Shown piece by piece: positions 1 through 8,204 of a stretch of DNA of 64,000 bases. The notes under the pieces are model-generated. The model was given only the letters and a program-made list of their open reading frames with translations, did no database searches and was not told the DNA's origin. The position numbers and the translations under genes are program-made. The stretch comes from Nitrospinaceae bacterium (GTDB lineage: Bacteria; Nitrospinota; Nitrospinia; Nitrospinales; JACRGP01), in assembly GCA_029261555.1 (NCBI GenBank), contig JAJDBB010000122.1, positions 1 to 64,000 on the forward strand, given 5' to 3'. Numbering within the stretch: position 1 is the stretch's first letter; every line of letters begins with the position of its first letter.

Positions 1-217
1 TAAGGCGCAATGCTCAAGATTATCATCGCTATCTTGTACTGCGCCAGGTATTGAAAATACGCGCGCCCCAGGTCCTTTTGATCCAATCCAAAAAATTTAT
101 AATGGATTTTCGAAACAGGTCCTCGCAATGCGACCACCAGGATCGCGGAAATTTCTAGTACTGCAATATTTATCACTGATACCCAGCCAAAAACTCCGTG
201 AGCGTCTCTATAGTCAC
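1..217 (-). pseudogene. DUF6868-like small membrane protein, 5' part, frameshifted, runs off window
   Basis: A GTG at 217-215 follows an AGGAGG ribosome binding site (8-nt spacer) and opens with VTIETLTEF. That frame soon stops. The homologous continuation (FGWVSVINIAVLEISAIL, then a segment with KIHYKFFGLDQ and YLAQYKIAMIILSIAP) lies in the neighbouring frame and stays open to the window edge. The shift falls in the run of five T (plus-strand A 189-193), where six T would restore EFFGW. The layout of one membrane segment, a short soluble stretch and a second membrane segment matches my memory of DUF6868 proteins. It may be a real frameshift, a sequencing error or slippage. The C-terminus is outside the window. 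Confidence 0.5.
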
Positions 218-232
218 CTTTCGCGCCTCCTG

Positions 233-391
233 CCAGCGTGACGCTGGATCCAATAGATGCAACTAATACGGCAGGCGTTACGCGTGTGGGGGAGTCCGCA
301 ACTCAAAGACAATAACAAAAGCTCGGCAGGTAGGAGTTGGAGTGAAGTAAAACTTTTCAATCGCCAACCGTCGGGTCCAGCGGCGCGCTGG
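233..391 (+). repeat. Long-form modular repeat copy, 159 bp, hairpin to hairpin
   Basis: The left hairpin is CCAGCGTGACGCTGG (233-247) and the right hairpin is CCAGCGGCGCGCTGG (377-391). The core has the family landmarks: ATAG and GTTACGC near the left, AGCTCGGCAGG in the middle and TTTTCAATCGCCAAC before the right hairpin. Its length equals that of the copies at 12742 and 50471. The left hairpin sits just upstream of the ribosome binding site of the minus-strand gene ending at the window edge. Confidence 0.75.
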
Positions 392-502
392 CCAGAAGAA
401 AAGGAAGCCGCTTAAAATCGTGTAGAATATATTGACCGGAGAGAGGCCAACGGTAAACCCAAATAGTTACTACCGCAATTTAACAGGTATGAGGATGAAA
501 TA

Positions 503-1207
503 ATGCGCACAGAATTTTTCAGTAAGGGAAGAATCGCCGGGACCGTGTGGTTGGTTTTGCTTGTTGTCGGGCTTCCGCATCAAAGCCGCGCCGTAGAAAT
601 AAGCGCTTATGGTCCCAACTTCTTTCAATTGGAGAAAGAGACTTATCTGTTCCATTACGATTGGACAATAGAGCAAGAGAAGAACTGGCTGAAGGGGGCC
701 ATGTGGTATCAATACAAAAAAACTCCTCCTTCCTACGCCAAATACAACCCCAAGAGATACTCTTACCTGCAGGACGCCGAAATAGTCGAGTTATTGGAAA
801 AGGCGACTTATACCACCAAACGGACGACGTTGACCGGCGCCTATGAGGAAGGGGGGCTCATGTATGTGCCTCTTCCGCACGATGGAATCCCGGAGCACAC
901 CTTGACCATGTACAGGGTGAAGGCGCTGACGGGAAAAGCCGCGGGCAAGGAAGGGTGGATTTATGAAACCCGCATTGGTTCTCGGGTGGATAAGCCGGAG
1001 AATCTGCCCGCCACGGAAGTTGACGAGGCAAAGGGTAAGTCACCGAACAAAAAGACCGCCCGTTATATGGTGAAGCTGAAGTCGGGCAAAAGAATCGTCA
1101 CCCGGTTTTATAAGGAAGCTGAAGGTACCGTGACTCTGAAGAAGGGCGGAAAAACTTTGAATTACCCGAAAAGCGAGATTGCCTCCGTCCAGAAACTGGG
1201 GAAGTGA
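503..1207 (+). CDS. Secreted hypothetical protein, 234 aa
   Basis: I do not recognise a family. Residues 1-30 form a signal peptide (charged start, hydrophobic VWLVLLVVGLP core, cleavage near SRA-VE), so the product is probably periplasmic or exported. The mature part is rich in Tyr, Lys and Glu. It has an SH3-like central stretch (TMYRVKALTG..AGKEGWIYE) and a lysine-rich C-terminal segment with two short beta-like repeats (MVKLKSGKRIVTRFY and GTVTLKKGGKTLNY). The ATG is preceded by GAGGA about 6 nt upstream. The next gene starts 44 nt downstream on the same strand, so the two may be co-transcribed. Confidence 0.65.
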   Translation: MRTEFFSKGRIAGTVWLVLLVVGLPHQSRAVEISAYGPNFFQLEKETYLFHYDWTIEQEKNWLKGAMWYQYKKTPPSYAKYNPKRYSYLQDAEIVELLEKATYTTKRTTLTGAYEEGGLMYVPLPHDGIPEHTLTMYRVKALTGKAAGKEGWIYETRIGSRVDKPENLPATEVDEAKGKSPNKKTARYMVKLKSGKRIVTRFYKEAEGTVTLKKGGKTLNYPKSEIASVQKLGK

Positions 1208-1251
1208 TTTTGAAAGCGTTCTAATCTAAAAAAATTTTGGAGGAATCCATA

Positions 1252-1785
1252 ATGAAAATACGCACTTTGTTTTTTTCCTGCATGATTGTCATTTTTTTCG
1301 CGCAACCTCTTTGGGCCGACGCAGGCCATAAGAAGCCCTATATCGGTTCCGAGGCTTTTGAGCAGATGAAACAATTGATCGGCGAGTGGGAAGGTTCCAT
1401 GGACATGGGCAAGGGTCCCATGAAATTCAAGACGACTTACCGGCTGACCTCGGGGGGAAGCGCCATCGTGGAAACCGCGTTTGCGGGAATGCCGCATGAA
1501 ATGACGACGATCTATCACGACAATTCCAAACGCCAGTTGACGATGATCCATTATTGCGCGGAGCAAAACCAACCCAGAATGAATTTAATAAGCGCAGATA
1601 CCCGCCGCATTGCGATGGAGCTTTCGGCGGATTCGGATATCGACGTGGCGCATGAAAAACACATGCACGCGATCACTATCGAGTTTGAGGGAAAGGACCA
1701 AATGACTCAATACTTGACGCCCTTCGAAAATGGGCAAAAAAAGGACCTGGTGACGATTGCCTTAAAACGCCAACAAGCAATGTAG
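1252..1785 (+). CDS. Secreted DUF1579-like protein, 177 aa
   Basis: The ATG at 1252 has a strong GGAGGA site at 1239-1244, so the in-frame TTG at 1237 is not the start. Residues 1-25 are a signal peptide ending at WAD. The mature protein opens with the pattern EQMKQLIGEWEGSM, followed by KTTYRLTSGGSAIVET and the TTIYHDNSKRQLTMIHYC strand. This resembles DUF1579/lipocalin-like small barrels, whose ligand is generally unknown. It lies 44 nt after another secreted protein and may form a two-gene unit with it. The family assignment rests on the GEWEG and beta-strand pattern only. Confidence 0.65.
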   Translation: MKIRTLFFSCMIVIFFAQPLWADAGHKKPYIGSEAFEQMKQLIGEWEGSMDMGKGPMKFKTTYRLTSGGSAIVETAFAGMPHEMTTIYHDNSKRQLTMIHYCAEQNQPRMNLISADTRRIAMELSADSDIDVAHEKHMHAITIEFEGKDQMTQYLTPFENGQKKDLVTIALKRQQAM

Positions 1786-2051
1786 GAAATATTCCTTTCG
1801 AAATAGTATTTTACGCTGAGGACGGTGAAAGGTTGAACCCTAAAAAAGCTTTGGTCGGTTTCCTCCACCTGTAAGGTGGTCTGCCTCTCCGGCGAGGAGT
1901 TATCCCGAAGCGTTGTTTCTTGACTTAAAAAAGAAAAGATCAGATCCGCGATTTGCCTAAAGGTATCCAAACGGGTAAATAGGAAGCGGTGGTTGTAGCT
2001 GATTGGAAAGTATTTCCCGGAAAACCTGAACCATCCAAGGAGCATATTGAA

Positions 2052-2414
2052 ATGATCAAATTTGTTATGTGTTTGCGCCGACGCTCTGATATGACTCGCG
2101 AGCAGTTTCAAGATTATTGGGTGAAAAAACACGGCCCTTTCTTTATGAAAAATGCCGCCGCTATGAGGGCCAAAAAATATGTGCAATCTATTACTTTAGA
2201 TACCCCTTTAAACGAAGGGCTAAGGAATTCGAGAGGCATGTTGCCAGAATATGACGGCTTGGCAGAGGTGTGGTTTGAATCAGAAGAAGATTTAATGGAG
2301 GCAATGAGTTCGCCGGAGGGGCAGAAGTTAAGCGCCGCGCTGCTGGAAGACGAGGGGAATTTTATCGATCACTCTAAATCTTCGGCATTCATTGTTAAGG
2401 AGCATGAGCTATAG
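2052..2414 (+). CDS. EthD-domain protein, 120 aa
   Basis: AAGGAG at 2037-2042 is spaced correctly for the ATG at 2052. The sequence begins MIKFVMCLRRRSDMTREQF with DYWVKKHGP soon after. This is the usual start of ferredoxin-like EthD / dimeric alpha-beta barrel proteins, including the conserved W..KHGP segment. Members are linked to ring or ether degradation and to small-molecule binding; the substrate here is unknown. The stop overlaps by 6 nt the 3' end of a truncated reductase gene on the other strand. The surrounding DNA is AT-rich and full of gene fragments, so it may have been acquired. Confidence 0.75.
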   Translation: MIKFVMCLRRRSDMTREQFQDYWVKKHGPFFMKNAAAMRAKKYVQSITLDTPLNEGLRNSRGMLPEYDGLAEVWFESEEDLMEAMSSPEGQKLSAALLEDEGNFIDHSKSSAFIVKEHEL

Positions 2415-2675
2415 GTAGCTGACTTTGTAGTGAATTTGAACAAAGTCATTTGGGAATGCAATTGCCTCTGATTTTTCCAGCCGTATGTCTTGGTTTATTT
2501 TACTAAACAGAGGCTTTCCTTCCCCTAGTAAAACGGGAACCTGCGTCAAGGTCATCTCATTGATAAGTTTAAGATTTAAAAATGCTTGAATAGTTTTACC
2601 ACCATCCACGTATGCATGTTTAAACCCTTCACCTTCTAATTGAGCAATCAATTCCAGCAAATCGCCTGAGTACAT
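2409..2675 (-). pseudogene. RibD/DHFR-type reductase, C-terminal fragment
   Basis: The 88 codons match only the C-terminal half of the RibD_C / YyaP-type dihydrofolate reductase family. They include the GEGFKHAYVDGGKTIQAFL helix-strand and the MTLTQVPVLLGEGKPLF segment. The N-terminal nucleotide-binding half is missing. The 5' edge at about 2676 coincides with the point where recombinase-like coding sequence begins on the opposite strand, so the gene was probably cut by a rearrangement there. An ATG at 2675 exists but lacks a convincing ribosome binding site. It is probably inactive. Confidence 0.7.
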
Positions 2676-2676
2676 C

Positions 2677-2819
2677 GCTACTTTATCCTTTACAGGAGAA
2701 CTTAAAACCTTCGAGCAGTTCAGCTATTGTTGAGGCACACTAAATTGGAAAGCGCTGTTGGCTATCTTGGTATCGAAGTAGACGATGCATTAGAGATGGC
2801 GGAACAGACAGAAGTTTGA
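2677..2819 (+). pseudogene. Tyrosine recombinase remnant, C-terminal end
   Basis: Plus-strand reading gives ATL in one frame, then after a short shift YRRT, a TAA stop at 2703-2705, and NLRAVQLLLRHTKLESAVG followed by YLGIEVDDALEMAEQTEV and TGA at 2817-2819. This is the conserved end of a phage/plasmid-type tyrosine recombinase family (usual form LLLGHTKLESTVRYLG), containing the HTK box just before the catalytic tyrosine. One in-frame stop (K to TAA), a frameshift near 2686-2690 and loss of all upstream sequence make it non-functional. It is direct evidence of past mobile DNA in this region. Confidence 0.75.
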
Positions 2820-2927
2820 TCAAAGCTAAGGATAGCGGCCTTTTTAAAAAAGGTCGTTATGCGGCAAAAACAGACATTATCAGAAATGATATTTATCGTA
2901 GACGGGTAAAAGTCCCAGGCTTTTGCA

Positions 2928-3066
2928 TTTAAGTAATGTCCAACTTGCATAATCCATAATCTATTGGATTCTTTAAGGCTTCTTGGGCATTATCAAAGTA
3001 GCGAGGTTCTGCTTCATAGCAATCTGTAATAATCTCTTTTTTATAGTGCCAGAGTGGATAAGCGCC
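2928..3066 (-). pseudogene. Unrecognised gene fragment, C-terminal 45 codons
   Basis: Minus-strand reading between a stop at 3067-3069 and TAA at 2928-2930 gives a protein-like sequence: GAYPLWHYKKEIITDCYEAE, then PRYFDNAQEALKNPIDYGLC and KLDIT. Composition and the aromatic/acidic pattern look like a real protein terminus rather than random DNA, but there is no start codon and I cannot name the family. It overlaps the leader of the hydrolase gene at 3094. Together with the flanking fragments it suggests repeated insertion and deletion here. Confidence 0.35.
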
Positions 3067-3093
3067 TTACCCACTGAATAGGAGCGAGAATTC

Positions 3094-4050
3094 ATGACTG
3101 ACCAACAGGCGCCAAGCGCTTGGCTAAATGTACCATCGACCTCTGGATTTCTTGCAGTCGGCAATTCTCACTCGATTTATTGGCGCTCTTTCGGCCATCC
3201 CGATGCGACGCCAGTTATTGCACTGCACGGTGGTCCTGGTTCCGGCTCAAATCCCCGACACTTAACGTTCTTCGACCCACAAATCCATCGGGTGATCATG
3301 TTCGATCAGCGCGGTACCGGGCAATCAACGCCGTCGGCCACTACGATTGAAAACACGTCGCAAGACTTACTAAATGATATCGAAAAACTGCGCCGCTACT
3401 TAAGCGTCGAGCGTTGGTTGGTCTTTGGTCTGTCCTGGGGAGCCTGTCTTGCATTGCTCTATAGTCAAAACCACCCACAGGTCAGTACTGGCTTGGTGCT
3501 GGCAGGGTTGTCAAATCGCCACGATCATCAGACCGCGTGGATACTTGAGGAACGTGCGCGGCTGTTGCCCGAACGTCACGAGGAGTTCCTGAAGGCGCTT
3601 GCTCCCGGCGACCGAGCTAATCCAATTGCAGCTTATTATCGAAAGAGTTTGTCTCCGGATCGAAAGAACCGGCTCGAGGCAACGTACGCCGTTTGGGCGC
3701 TGGAAGCCGACTTGGAAGGCCCGGAACCGCAAACGCTGCCGACGATGAGCCTCGATGAGATTGACGCGAGCATGGTCAACCGCGCGATGATTTACCTTCA
3801 CTACTGGGCGAACAAGACTTTTCTCCCACACGGTCATTTATTGATTAATCCGAGCGCGCTGATTGACCTGCCTGTGGTATTGGTTCACGGCGCTTCGGAC
3901 TGGATTTGCCCGCTAAGCGGCGCTCAGCGAGTGGTTGATTCGATCGAGGGTACTCAATTGATCGTTGTGCCGGGCGCAGGGCACTCGCCGTATAGCGCAG
4001 ACATGTTGCAAGCGCTGCGCGAATCTATAGTGGCCACAAGACAACAATAA
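3094..4050 (+). CDS. pip: Alpha/beta hydrolase, proline iminopeptidase-like (S33)
   Basis: The 318-aa product has the hallmarks of prolyl aminopeptidases: oxyanion motif HGGPG (residues 45-49), DQRGTGQS (71-78), nucleophile elbow GLSWGA with Ser114, a late acidic residue in HGASDWICP, and the catalytic His in GAGHSPYS near the C-terminus. The family releases N-terminal proline from peptides in the cytoplasm; some members act on other amides or esters. No signal peptide is present. TAGGAG at 3079-3084 fits the ATG at 3094. Flanking gene fragments suggest it is accessory cargo. Confidence 0.85.
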   Translation: MTDQQAPSAWLNVPSTSGFLAVGNSHSIYWRSFGHPDATPVIALHGGPGSGSNPRHLTFFDPQIHRVIMFDQRGTGQSTPSATTIENTSQDLLNDIEKLRRYLSVERWLVFGLSWGACLALLYSQNHPQVSTGLVLAGLSNRHDHQTAWILEERARLLPERHEEFLKALAPGDRANPIAAYYRKSLSPDRKNRLEATYAVWALEADLEGPEPQTLPTMSLDEIDASMVNRAMIYLHYWANKTFLPHGHLLINPSALIDLPVVLVHGASDWICPLSGAQRVVDSIEGTQLIVVPGAGHSPYSADMLQALRESIVATRQQ

Positions 4051-4320
4051 ACGCTCGATTAACGACTACCAATTCGTCGATGCGTTGACGCCTGACCTGC
4101 CCCCCTATAAATAAGTCCATGGTAAAACTCTTTTTCACATGAAGTGTCCGTGAGCTCTGTTGATGCCACAACGTCCGCTTTGGGTCGAGAGTGGACTTAA
4201 AATCAACGTAATCGAACGTCCGTTTTCCATACCAATTGTTACCGCACATTCAACGGTAAAATTAACAGACAACAGTTGAGCAATATTAAAAACATTATAT
4301 GAAGGAAGTGGAACCTTGGA

Positions 4321-4536
4321 ATGAAGAAAACGATAGGCTATACATTGCTTGTTTTATCATTCATTTTTTGGGTTGTCATTTTTCTGCTCCCTTTTTTGGA
4401 ATTATCAAAAGGGCAAATAGCCTTAGCGACCACATTTCTAATAATTGCAGGCGAGGCGGCATTCTTTGCATCCATTGCTTTATTGGGTAAAGAAGCTTGG
4501 GGACATATAAAAGCAATATTTAAACTAAAGAAATGA
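4321..4536 (+). CDS. Small two-helix membrane protein (transporter-suffix-domain type)
   Basis: The 71-aa product begins MKKTIGYTLLVLSFIFWVV and has two hydrophobic helices (about residues 5-30 and 36-58) joined by the turn LELSKGQIA, with a basic tail ending KLKK. This is the pattern annotated as transporter suffix domain protein, found alone or after transporters; its role is unknown. A GAAGG lies about 15 nt upstream, so the ribosome binding site is weak. A frame opening at 4299 overlaps it and is a shadow. The local DNA is notably AT-rich. Confidence 0.65.
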   Translation: MKKTIGYTLLVLSFIFWVVIFLLPFLELSKGQIALATTFLIIAGEAAFFASIALLGKEAWGHIKAIFKLKK

Positions 4537-4576
4537 TTCAATAAAGTATCCGGATTGGGTCGTTTTTTTAGTCGAA

Positions 4577-5602
4577 TTACTTTTTACTTTGCGGCGATTG
4601 TGTGAGTACGATTTTGCCGATGCTTGAACCCGCTTCCAGTTGTTTGTGGGCCGTCATAATATTCTCTATGGATACTTCTCCAAAAGTTTCATTGAGCGTC
4701 GTTTTTATTTCGCCTGAATCGACAAGGTCGGCAATCGAATTAAGTAAATCATGTTGCTTGCCTCTATCGGCGGTTTTATACATGGATCGCGTGAACATGA
4801 ACTCCCAGACAAAACCGGCGCTTTTGGATTTCAATTCATCCAGATCGTGACTTTGCGTTGTTTCCACGATACTGCAAATCATTCCCTGCGGCGCGATCAA
4901 CTCCGACATGGTTTTGAAATGATCGTCGGTGTTGTTTAGACAAAAAATGTAATCCGGTTTGGCAAGAGACTTCTGTTTAAATTGCTCGTTCATATTCTCG
5001 TGGTGATTGACAACGACGTCCGCTCCCAGCGACAGGCACCACTGGCGACTCTCTTCACGCGAGGCGGTAGCGATCACCCGCAGGTTGGCAATTTTCTTTG
5101 CCAGCTGGATCGCAATCGAACCCACGCCGCCAGCGCCGCCAATAATAAGAATTTGTTTGTCCTTATCCACAGCGGGATTTATTTTCAGGCGATCAAAAAG
5201 CGCTTCCCAGGCGGTGATACTGGTCAGAGGTAAAGCCGCGGCCTCTGAAAAGTCTAAGGATTTGGGCATACGACCTGCAATATGTTCGTCTACCAATTGA
5301 TGCGAAGCATTGCTGCCGCCTCGAGTGATATCCCCTGCGTAAAAAACGCGGTCTCCCGTTTTAAATCGGCTGACTTTTTCGCCTACGGATTCGACAACGC
5401 CGGCGGCGTCCCAACCAAGAATCCGCGGCGGATTCTGTGCGTCCTCGATTTTTTGACGAACCTTGTAGTCAACCGGATTAACAGATACAGCCTCAATTTT
5501 TACCAGCAAATCGTGGTCTTTGGGTTCGGGCGTTTGTTGTTCGAACTCGACAAAAGAACCCGTTTTTGTATCTGTATTAAATTGATAGCCAATCGCTTTC
5601 AT
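4577..5602 (-). CDS. Zinc-binding-type alcohol dehydrogenase / quinone oxidoreductase family
   Basis: This 341-aa MDR-superfamily protein has an N-terminal GroES-like domain (VSVNPVDYKVR, GWDAAGVVESVGEKV, F-TGDRV) and a Rossmann domain with the NADPH loop ILIIGGAGGVGSIAIQLAK. The catalytic zinc cysteines of true alcohol dehydrogenases are absent, as in quinone-oxidoreductase and zinc-binding dehydrogenase family 1 proteins that reduce enones or quinones. Its ATG overlaps by 4 nt the stop of an old-yellow-enzyme fragment upstream, so the gene was probably second in an enone/quinone reductase operon whose first gene has been lost. Confidence 0.85.
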   Translation of the reverse strand: MKAIGYQFNTDTKTGSFVEFEQQTPEPKDHDLLVKIEAVSVNPVDYKVRQKIEDAQNPPRILGWDAAGVVESVGEKVSRFKTGDRVFYAGDITRGGSNASHQLVDEHIAGRMPKSLDFSEAAALPLTSITAWEALFDRLKINPAVDKDKQILIIGGAGGVGSIAIQLAKKIANLRVIATASREESRQWCLSLGADVVVNHHENMNEQFKQKSLAKPDYIFCLNNTDDHFKTMSELIAPQGMICSIVETTQSHDLDELKSKSAGFVWEFMFTRSMYKTADRGKQHDLLNSIADLVDSGEIKTTLNETFGEVSIENIMTAHKQLEAGSSIGKIVLTQSPQSKK

Positions 5603-5714
5603 TTCTTTACCAACTCCTCATGAAATGGGTAATCCGTGTAACCTTCTGACCCGCCTCCGCCAAGTAACGTGCGAGTATTGATAGTTTCATTCAAAGGAAA
5701 AATATCTTAAACCC
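5599..5714 (-). pseudogene. Old yellow enzyme / alkene reductase, C-terminal stub
   Basis: Reading the minus strand into the dehydrogenase start gives FPLNETINTRTLLGGGGSEG and YTDYPFHEELVKK, ending in a TGA that overlaps the next ATG (ATGA). The GGG-EGYTDYP signature is the C-terminal end of FMN-dependent NemA/OYE reductases. Everything upstream of about 5714 is missing and is replaced by unrelated DNA with a GC hairpin at 5761-5799. The stub still supplies GAGGAG upstream of the dehydrogenase. Confidence 0.7.
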
Positions 5715-6239
5715 GTTTGGGATAGTGCGGAATAGCCCGAAAACAATTTTCGTTGTCAAGCCTGCGGCCTGGCCGGCGAAGGCGCCGGGGCCGCCAGGCG
5801 TAACTTGCACGGAAAAGCTATACGGCGAATGTCTCTATTGTCATCGTTAGCGCCTCCTGAGTTTTTCCGTTGACCAGATTATTTAATTGCGGCTAATAGC
5901 TAATTCATTTTAACTCGCATCCGCGGAACCAGACCCAATGCCCTTGTTGCAAAATCGGTCTTTTGTGGCCGAATGGAGGATCAGATCGGCGTTATTCGAT
6001 TAATTCGTTTTCCAATTAGAAATTTACTCGTAAACCCGAAATTTTCTTTGTGGAAAATAGAAAATTTTCTATAATACTTTTTTCAAATTTGAGATGGATT
6101 TCCGTTCCCTGGGGAAAATGCGCATACTCGCATTGAGCTTGGATCTACGAATTCGTGCGTGAATAGTCCTCCCTTTTGATACGGTTGTTCTATTAATGAA
6201 TCCGCTTTTAATACCTAAAGAAAACTGAAAGATATTGCC
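5715..6239. other. Intergenic region with a degenerate repeat hairpin
   Basis: No gene is visible. A strong imperfect palindrome lies at 5761-5799 (CCTGCGGCC ... GGCCGCCAGG) with an inner CCGGCG-loop-CGCCGG. It is followed by a decayed stretch resembling the left core of the repeat family (GTAACTT, GAAAAGCTA). From about 5880 to 6060 the DNA is AT-rich without recognisable features. A promoter candidate is listed separately. Confidence 0.5.
6057..6075 (+). promoter_or_regulatory. Palindrome ATAGAAAATTTTCTAT overlapping a TATAAT box
   Basis: A perfect 16-bp palindrome (6057-6072) overlaps a consensus -10 hexamer TATAAT (6070-6075) about 165 nt before the histidine phosphatase gene. The -35 region (around 6047-6052) is a poor match. 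A palindrome over a -10 box is a plausible operator, but AT-rich DNA produces such matches by chance. Confidence 0.35.
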
Positions 6240-6959
6240 ATGAAATACATCTATGGAATTTTAACCGGCCTTATAGCTCTATTCGTAATTGTACCCGTTG
6301 TCTCCGCAGTCGACAGCAAAGCTTATAGTATGAATGATGACTGGCAAGCATGCAGCGCTAAAGGAATCAAAGATTCTCAGAAGCTGAAAGCTTGTATCAC
6401 TTATCCTGACACGGGGCAGAGTTTTGAAACCTGTGAAAATTCGCCTAAGGCGATCTATTTTGTGCGACACGGGGAAAAGCGGTATAGAGATATCACTGGG
6501 CATAATAATGAACCTGAATATACTCTGAGCGCCGTTGGCCAAAAGATGGCGCAACACCTTGCAAGTATCTTTGAGCCAATACCCGTTAAAATAATTTACG
6601 CCAACGACGCTACCCGGGTGCGGCAGACGGCGTGTCCCCTAATGAGAAGCAAGAAGGTGGAACGTAGGATAGTTTGTAAGAGTGAAACTAAAAGCGAGCG
6701 GTTTCTGCTAGGCGCCCTTTGCAAGGCCCACAAGAATGAAGTCGTTGTGGTCGTAGGTCACGCCAAAACGATAAGAGAAATGCTCATAAACTTGAAAGCA
6801 ATCCATCCTATTTATGACCTTAAGATAGAATTAGGAAAGCTTTATAAGGTCACTTTCCAAGATGGGATAGGAACCTTAGAGCAACCGCATATTCCTTATT
6901 GGAAATGTGAAAATTTGGCTTGCTCGGAAAATGGCGCTATGAGGGTGGAGTTGAAATAA
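6240..6959 (+). CDS. Exported histidine phosphatase family protein
   Basis: The 239-aa product has a signal peptide (residues 1-23, ending VVSA). The branch-1 motif is FVRHGEK (Arg76, His77), where His77 would be the phospho-accepting residue. The second catalytic histidine is in VVVVVGHAKT (His174). Five or more cysteines in the mature part (positions near 38, 52, 65, 132, 146) suggest disulfides, in keeping with export. The substrate is unknown; exported members include SixA-like and phytase-like enzymes. The ATG has only a weak ribosome binding site. The gene is convergent with the globin-PsiE gene. Confidence 0.8.
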   Translation: MKYIYGILTGLIALFVIVPVVSAVDSKAYSMNDDWQACSAKGIKDSQKLKACITYPDTGQSFETCENSPKAIYFVRHGEKRYRDITGHNNEPEYTLSAVGQKMAQHLASIFEPIPVKIIYANDATRVRQTACPLMRSKKVERRIVCKSETKSERFLLGALCKAHKNEVVVVVGHAKTIREMLINLKAIHPIYDLKIELGKLYKVTFQDGIGTLEQPHIPYWKCENLACSENGAMRVELK

Positions 6960-7201
6960 TTCCTGTTACCCGTTAATTCTAAACAGCGCTCTCAGTGCGG
7001 GGACATATAGAATTCGGGTTTTGCCCGGCCCTCAGCTCCACCGCTCCGCGTGGGGCGAGTTTGGTTGCGGCGGGTAATATTTTCTGGAATGGGTTCGAAA
7101 ATTCAATCGAAGAAGGGATTAATCCCTCATGCCCTTTCCACCCTTCAACGAGGGATTTTAACGAAGCGGGTAAATCCTTAAGCTCTAATAAAAAATGGCG
7201 A

Positions 7202-8119
7202 TCAATGCGTCTCTTTTTTCGAAGATTTTTCCTTAATCGAAATCACCCGGTAAGAAACGCTTAGACAAAGCACCAATAGCCCATACATCAAAACATCCGT
7301 TGCATGCTCGGAAGAAAGAGAATAGATCAGTATTTTCCTGATCAATGCCGCAATGGCAAGCGTAATAAACGCTTCCAGAGCAAAGCTACCGCCACGCAGG
7401 TGTTTCATTTCATCATTAATTAATTCAATCGCCGCCCATAGGATCAATAGACTGCCCAATGTAGTCAAAATCCCCTTTTCTATATTGGTCTCCCCGGAAA
7501 CCAATAAATAAACGTCATATCCGAACAATCCAATTGCAAAAAAGGCCACCATCACCAAAGCGCCCGCCAACAAATAATTAAAATACGAGCTGACCTTTTT
7601 CAAAAAACCCAGTAAACCTTTTTCAATTTTAGAGAGGGATAAAAAGCGGCTCAATTCCTCCTCTCGATAGGAACAGGTCAATACATCCAAGTTGATATCG
7701 ATTATTCTTTCAACCGCTTTGATCCTGTCTGTCAGATTTGAATCGTCCTGATACTTTTTTTGAACGCAACCAAGGACAAAAACACGGACAAAATTGAATG
7801 CCGCATTCACATAATGCGTAGGAAGCCCCAATCTGACGTGGACCTCGCCAATCTTATAAAGTTTCATAAAATAAGAAATATCATAAGTCCCGCTAAACAG
7901 ATCCAGGTACCATTGCCGGATCATGCCTCTGTGACGGGCGATTACCTTTTCATCATTTAGAAACTCCGCCGATTGTTCAAATTTAAAAATAAATTTATAG
8001 AACTCGTCTAAAAATGTATCGACACATGATTCCAACTCCGGCCTCATCTGCAAAAGAAATTTCTCGTCAGAATTGGTAAAGCAATAGTTGGACTTTATTT
8101 CATCACATTGTTTTGGCAT
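7202..8119 (-). CDS. Protoglobin-domain protein fused to a PsiE-type membrane domain
   Basis: The N-terminal 150 residues resemble the protoglobin/globin-coupled-sensor fold, including KIGEVHVRLGLPTHYVNAAF, where His94 is the expected proximal heme ligand. Residues about 175-300 form four membrane helices matching the PsiE family (LFGYDVYLLVSGE, LGSLLILWAAIELINDEMKH, FITLAIAALIRKILIYSL). PsiE is a phosphate-starvation-inducible membrane protein of unknown mechanism. The fusion suggests a heme-based gas or redox input to a membrane output. No enzymatic output domain is present. The ribosome binding site is weak. It is convergent with the phosphatase gene. Confidence 0.75.
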   Translation of the reverse strand: MPKQCDEIKSNYCFTNSDEKFLLQMRPELESCVDTFLDEFYKFIFKFEQSAEFLNDEKVIARHRGMIRQWYLDLFSGTYDISYFMKLYKIGEVHVRLGLPTHYVNAAFNFVRVFVLGCVQKKYQDDSNLTDRIKAVERIIDINLDVLTCSYREEELSRFLSLSKIEKGLLGFLKKVSSYFNYLLAGALVMVAFFAIGLFGYDVYLLVSGETNIEKGILTTLGSLLILWAAIELINDEMKHLRGGSFALEAFITLAIAALIRKILIYSLSSEHATDVLMYGLLVLCLSVSYRVISIKEKSSKKETH

Positions 8120-8204
8120 ATTAATTTCCGGTAGCGATTGATGTTGCGCCGCTTATTTTACCAGCTCAGAAAAATAGTTATGCGACTTTTTTAGCTAGGG
8201 TGGA

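Noticed and set aside
4173-4196. GTCCGCTTTGGGTCGAGAGT with GGAC, an imperfect palindrome
   Set aside because: It resembles a phrase common in other genomes but occurs once here and has no clear terminator T run; kept only as a note.
2697-4260. Integron cassette (attC) structure around the hydrolase gene
   Set aside because: I looked for paired RYYYAAC/GTTRRRY core sites and an array of small cassettes; the sequence near 4050-4100 only superficially resembles one and no array or integrase gene exists.
6995-7264. An 89-codon plus-strand frame between the phosphatase and the globin-PsiE gene
   Set aside because: It overlaps the 3' end of the globin-PsiE gene, includes repeat-like GC hairpin debris and has no ribosome binding site.
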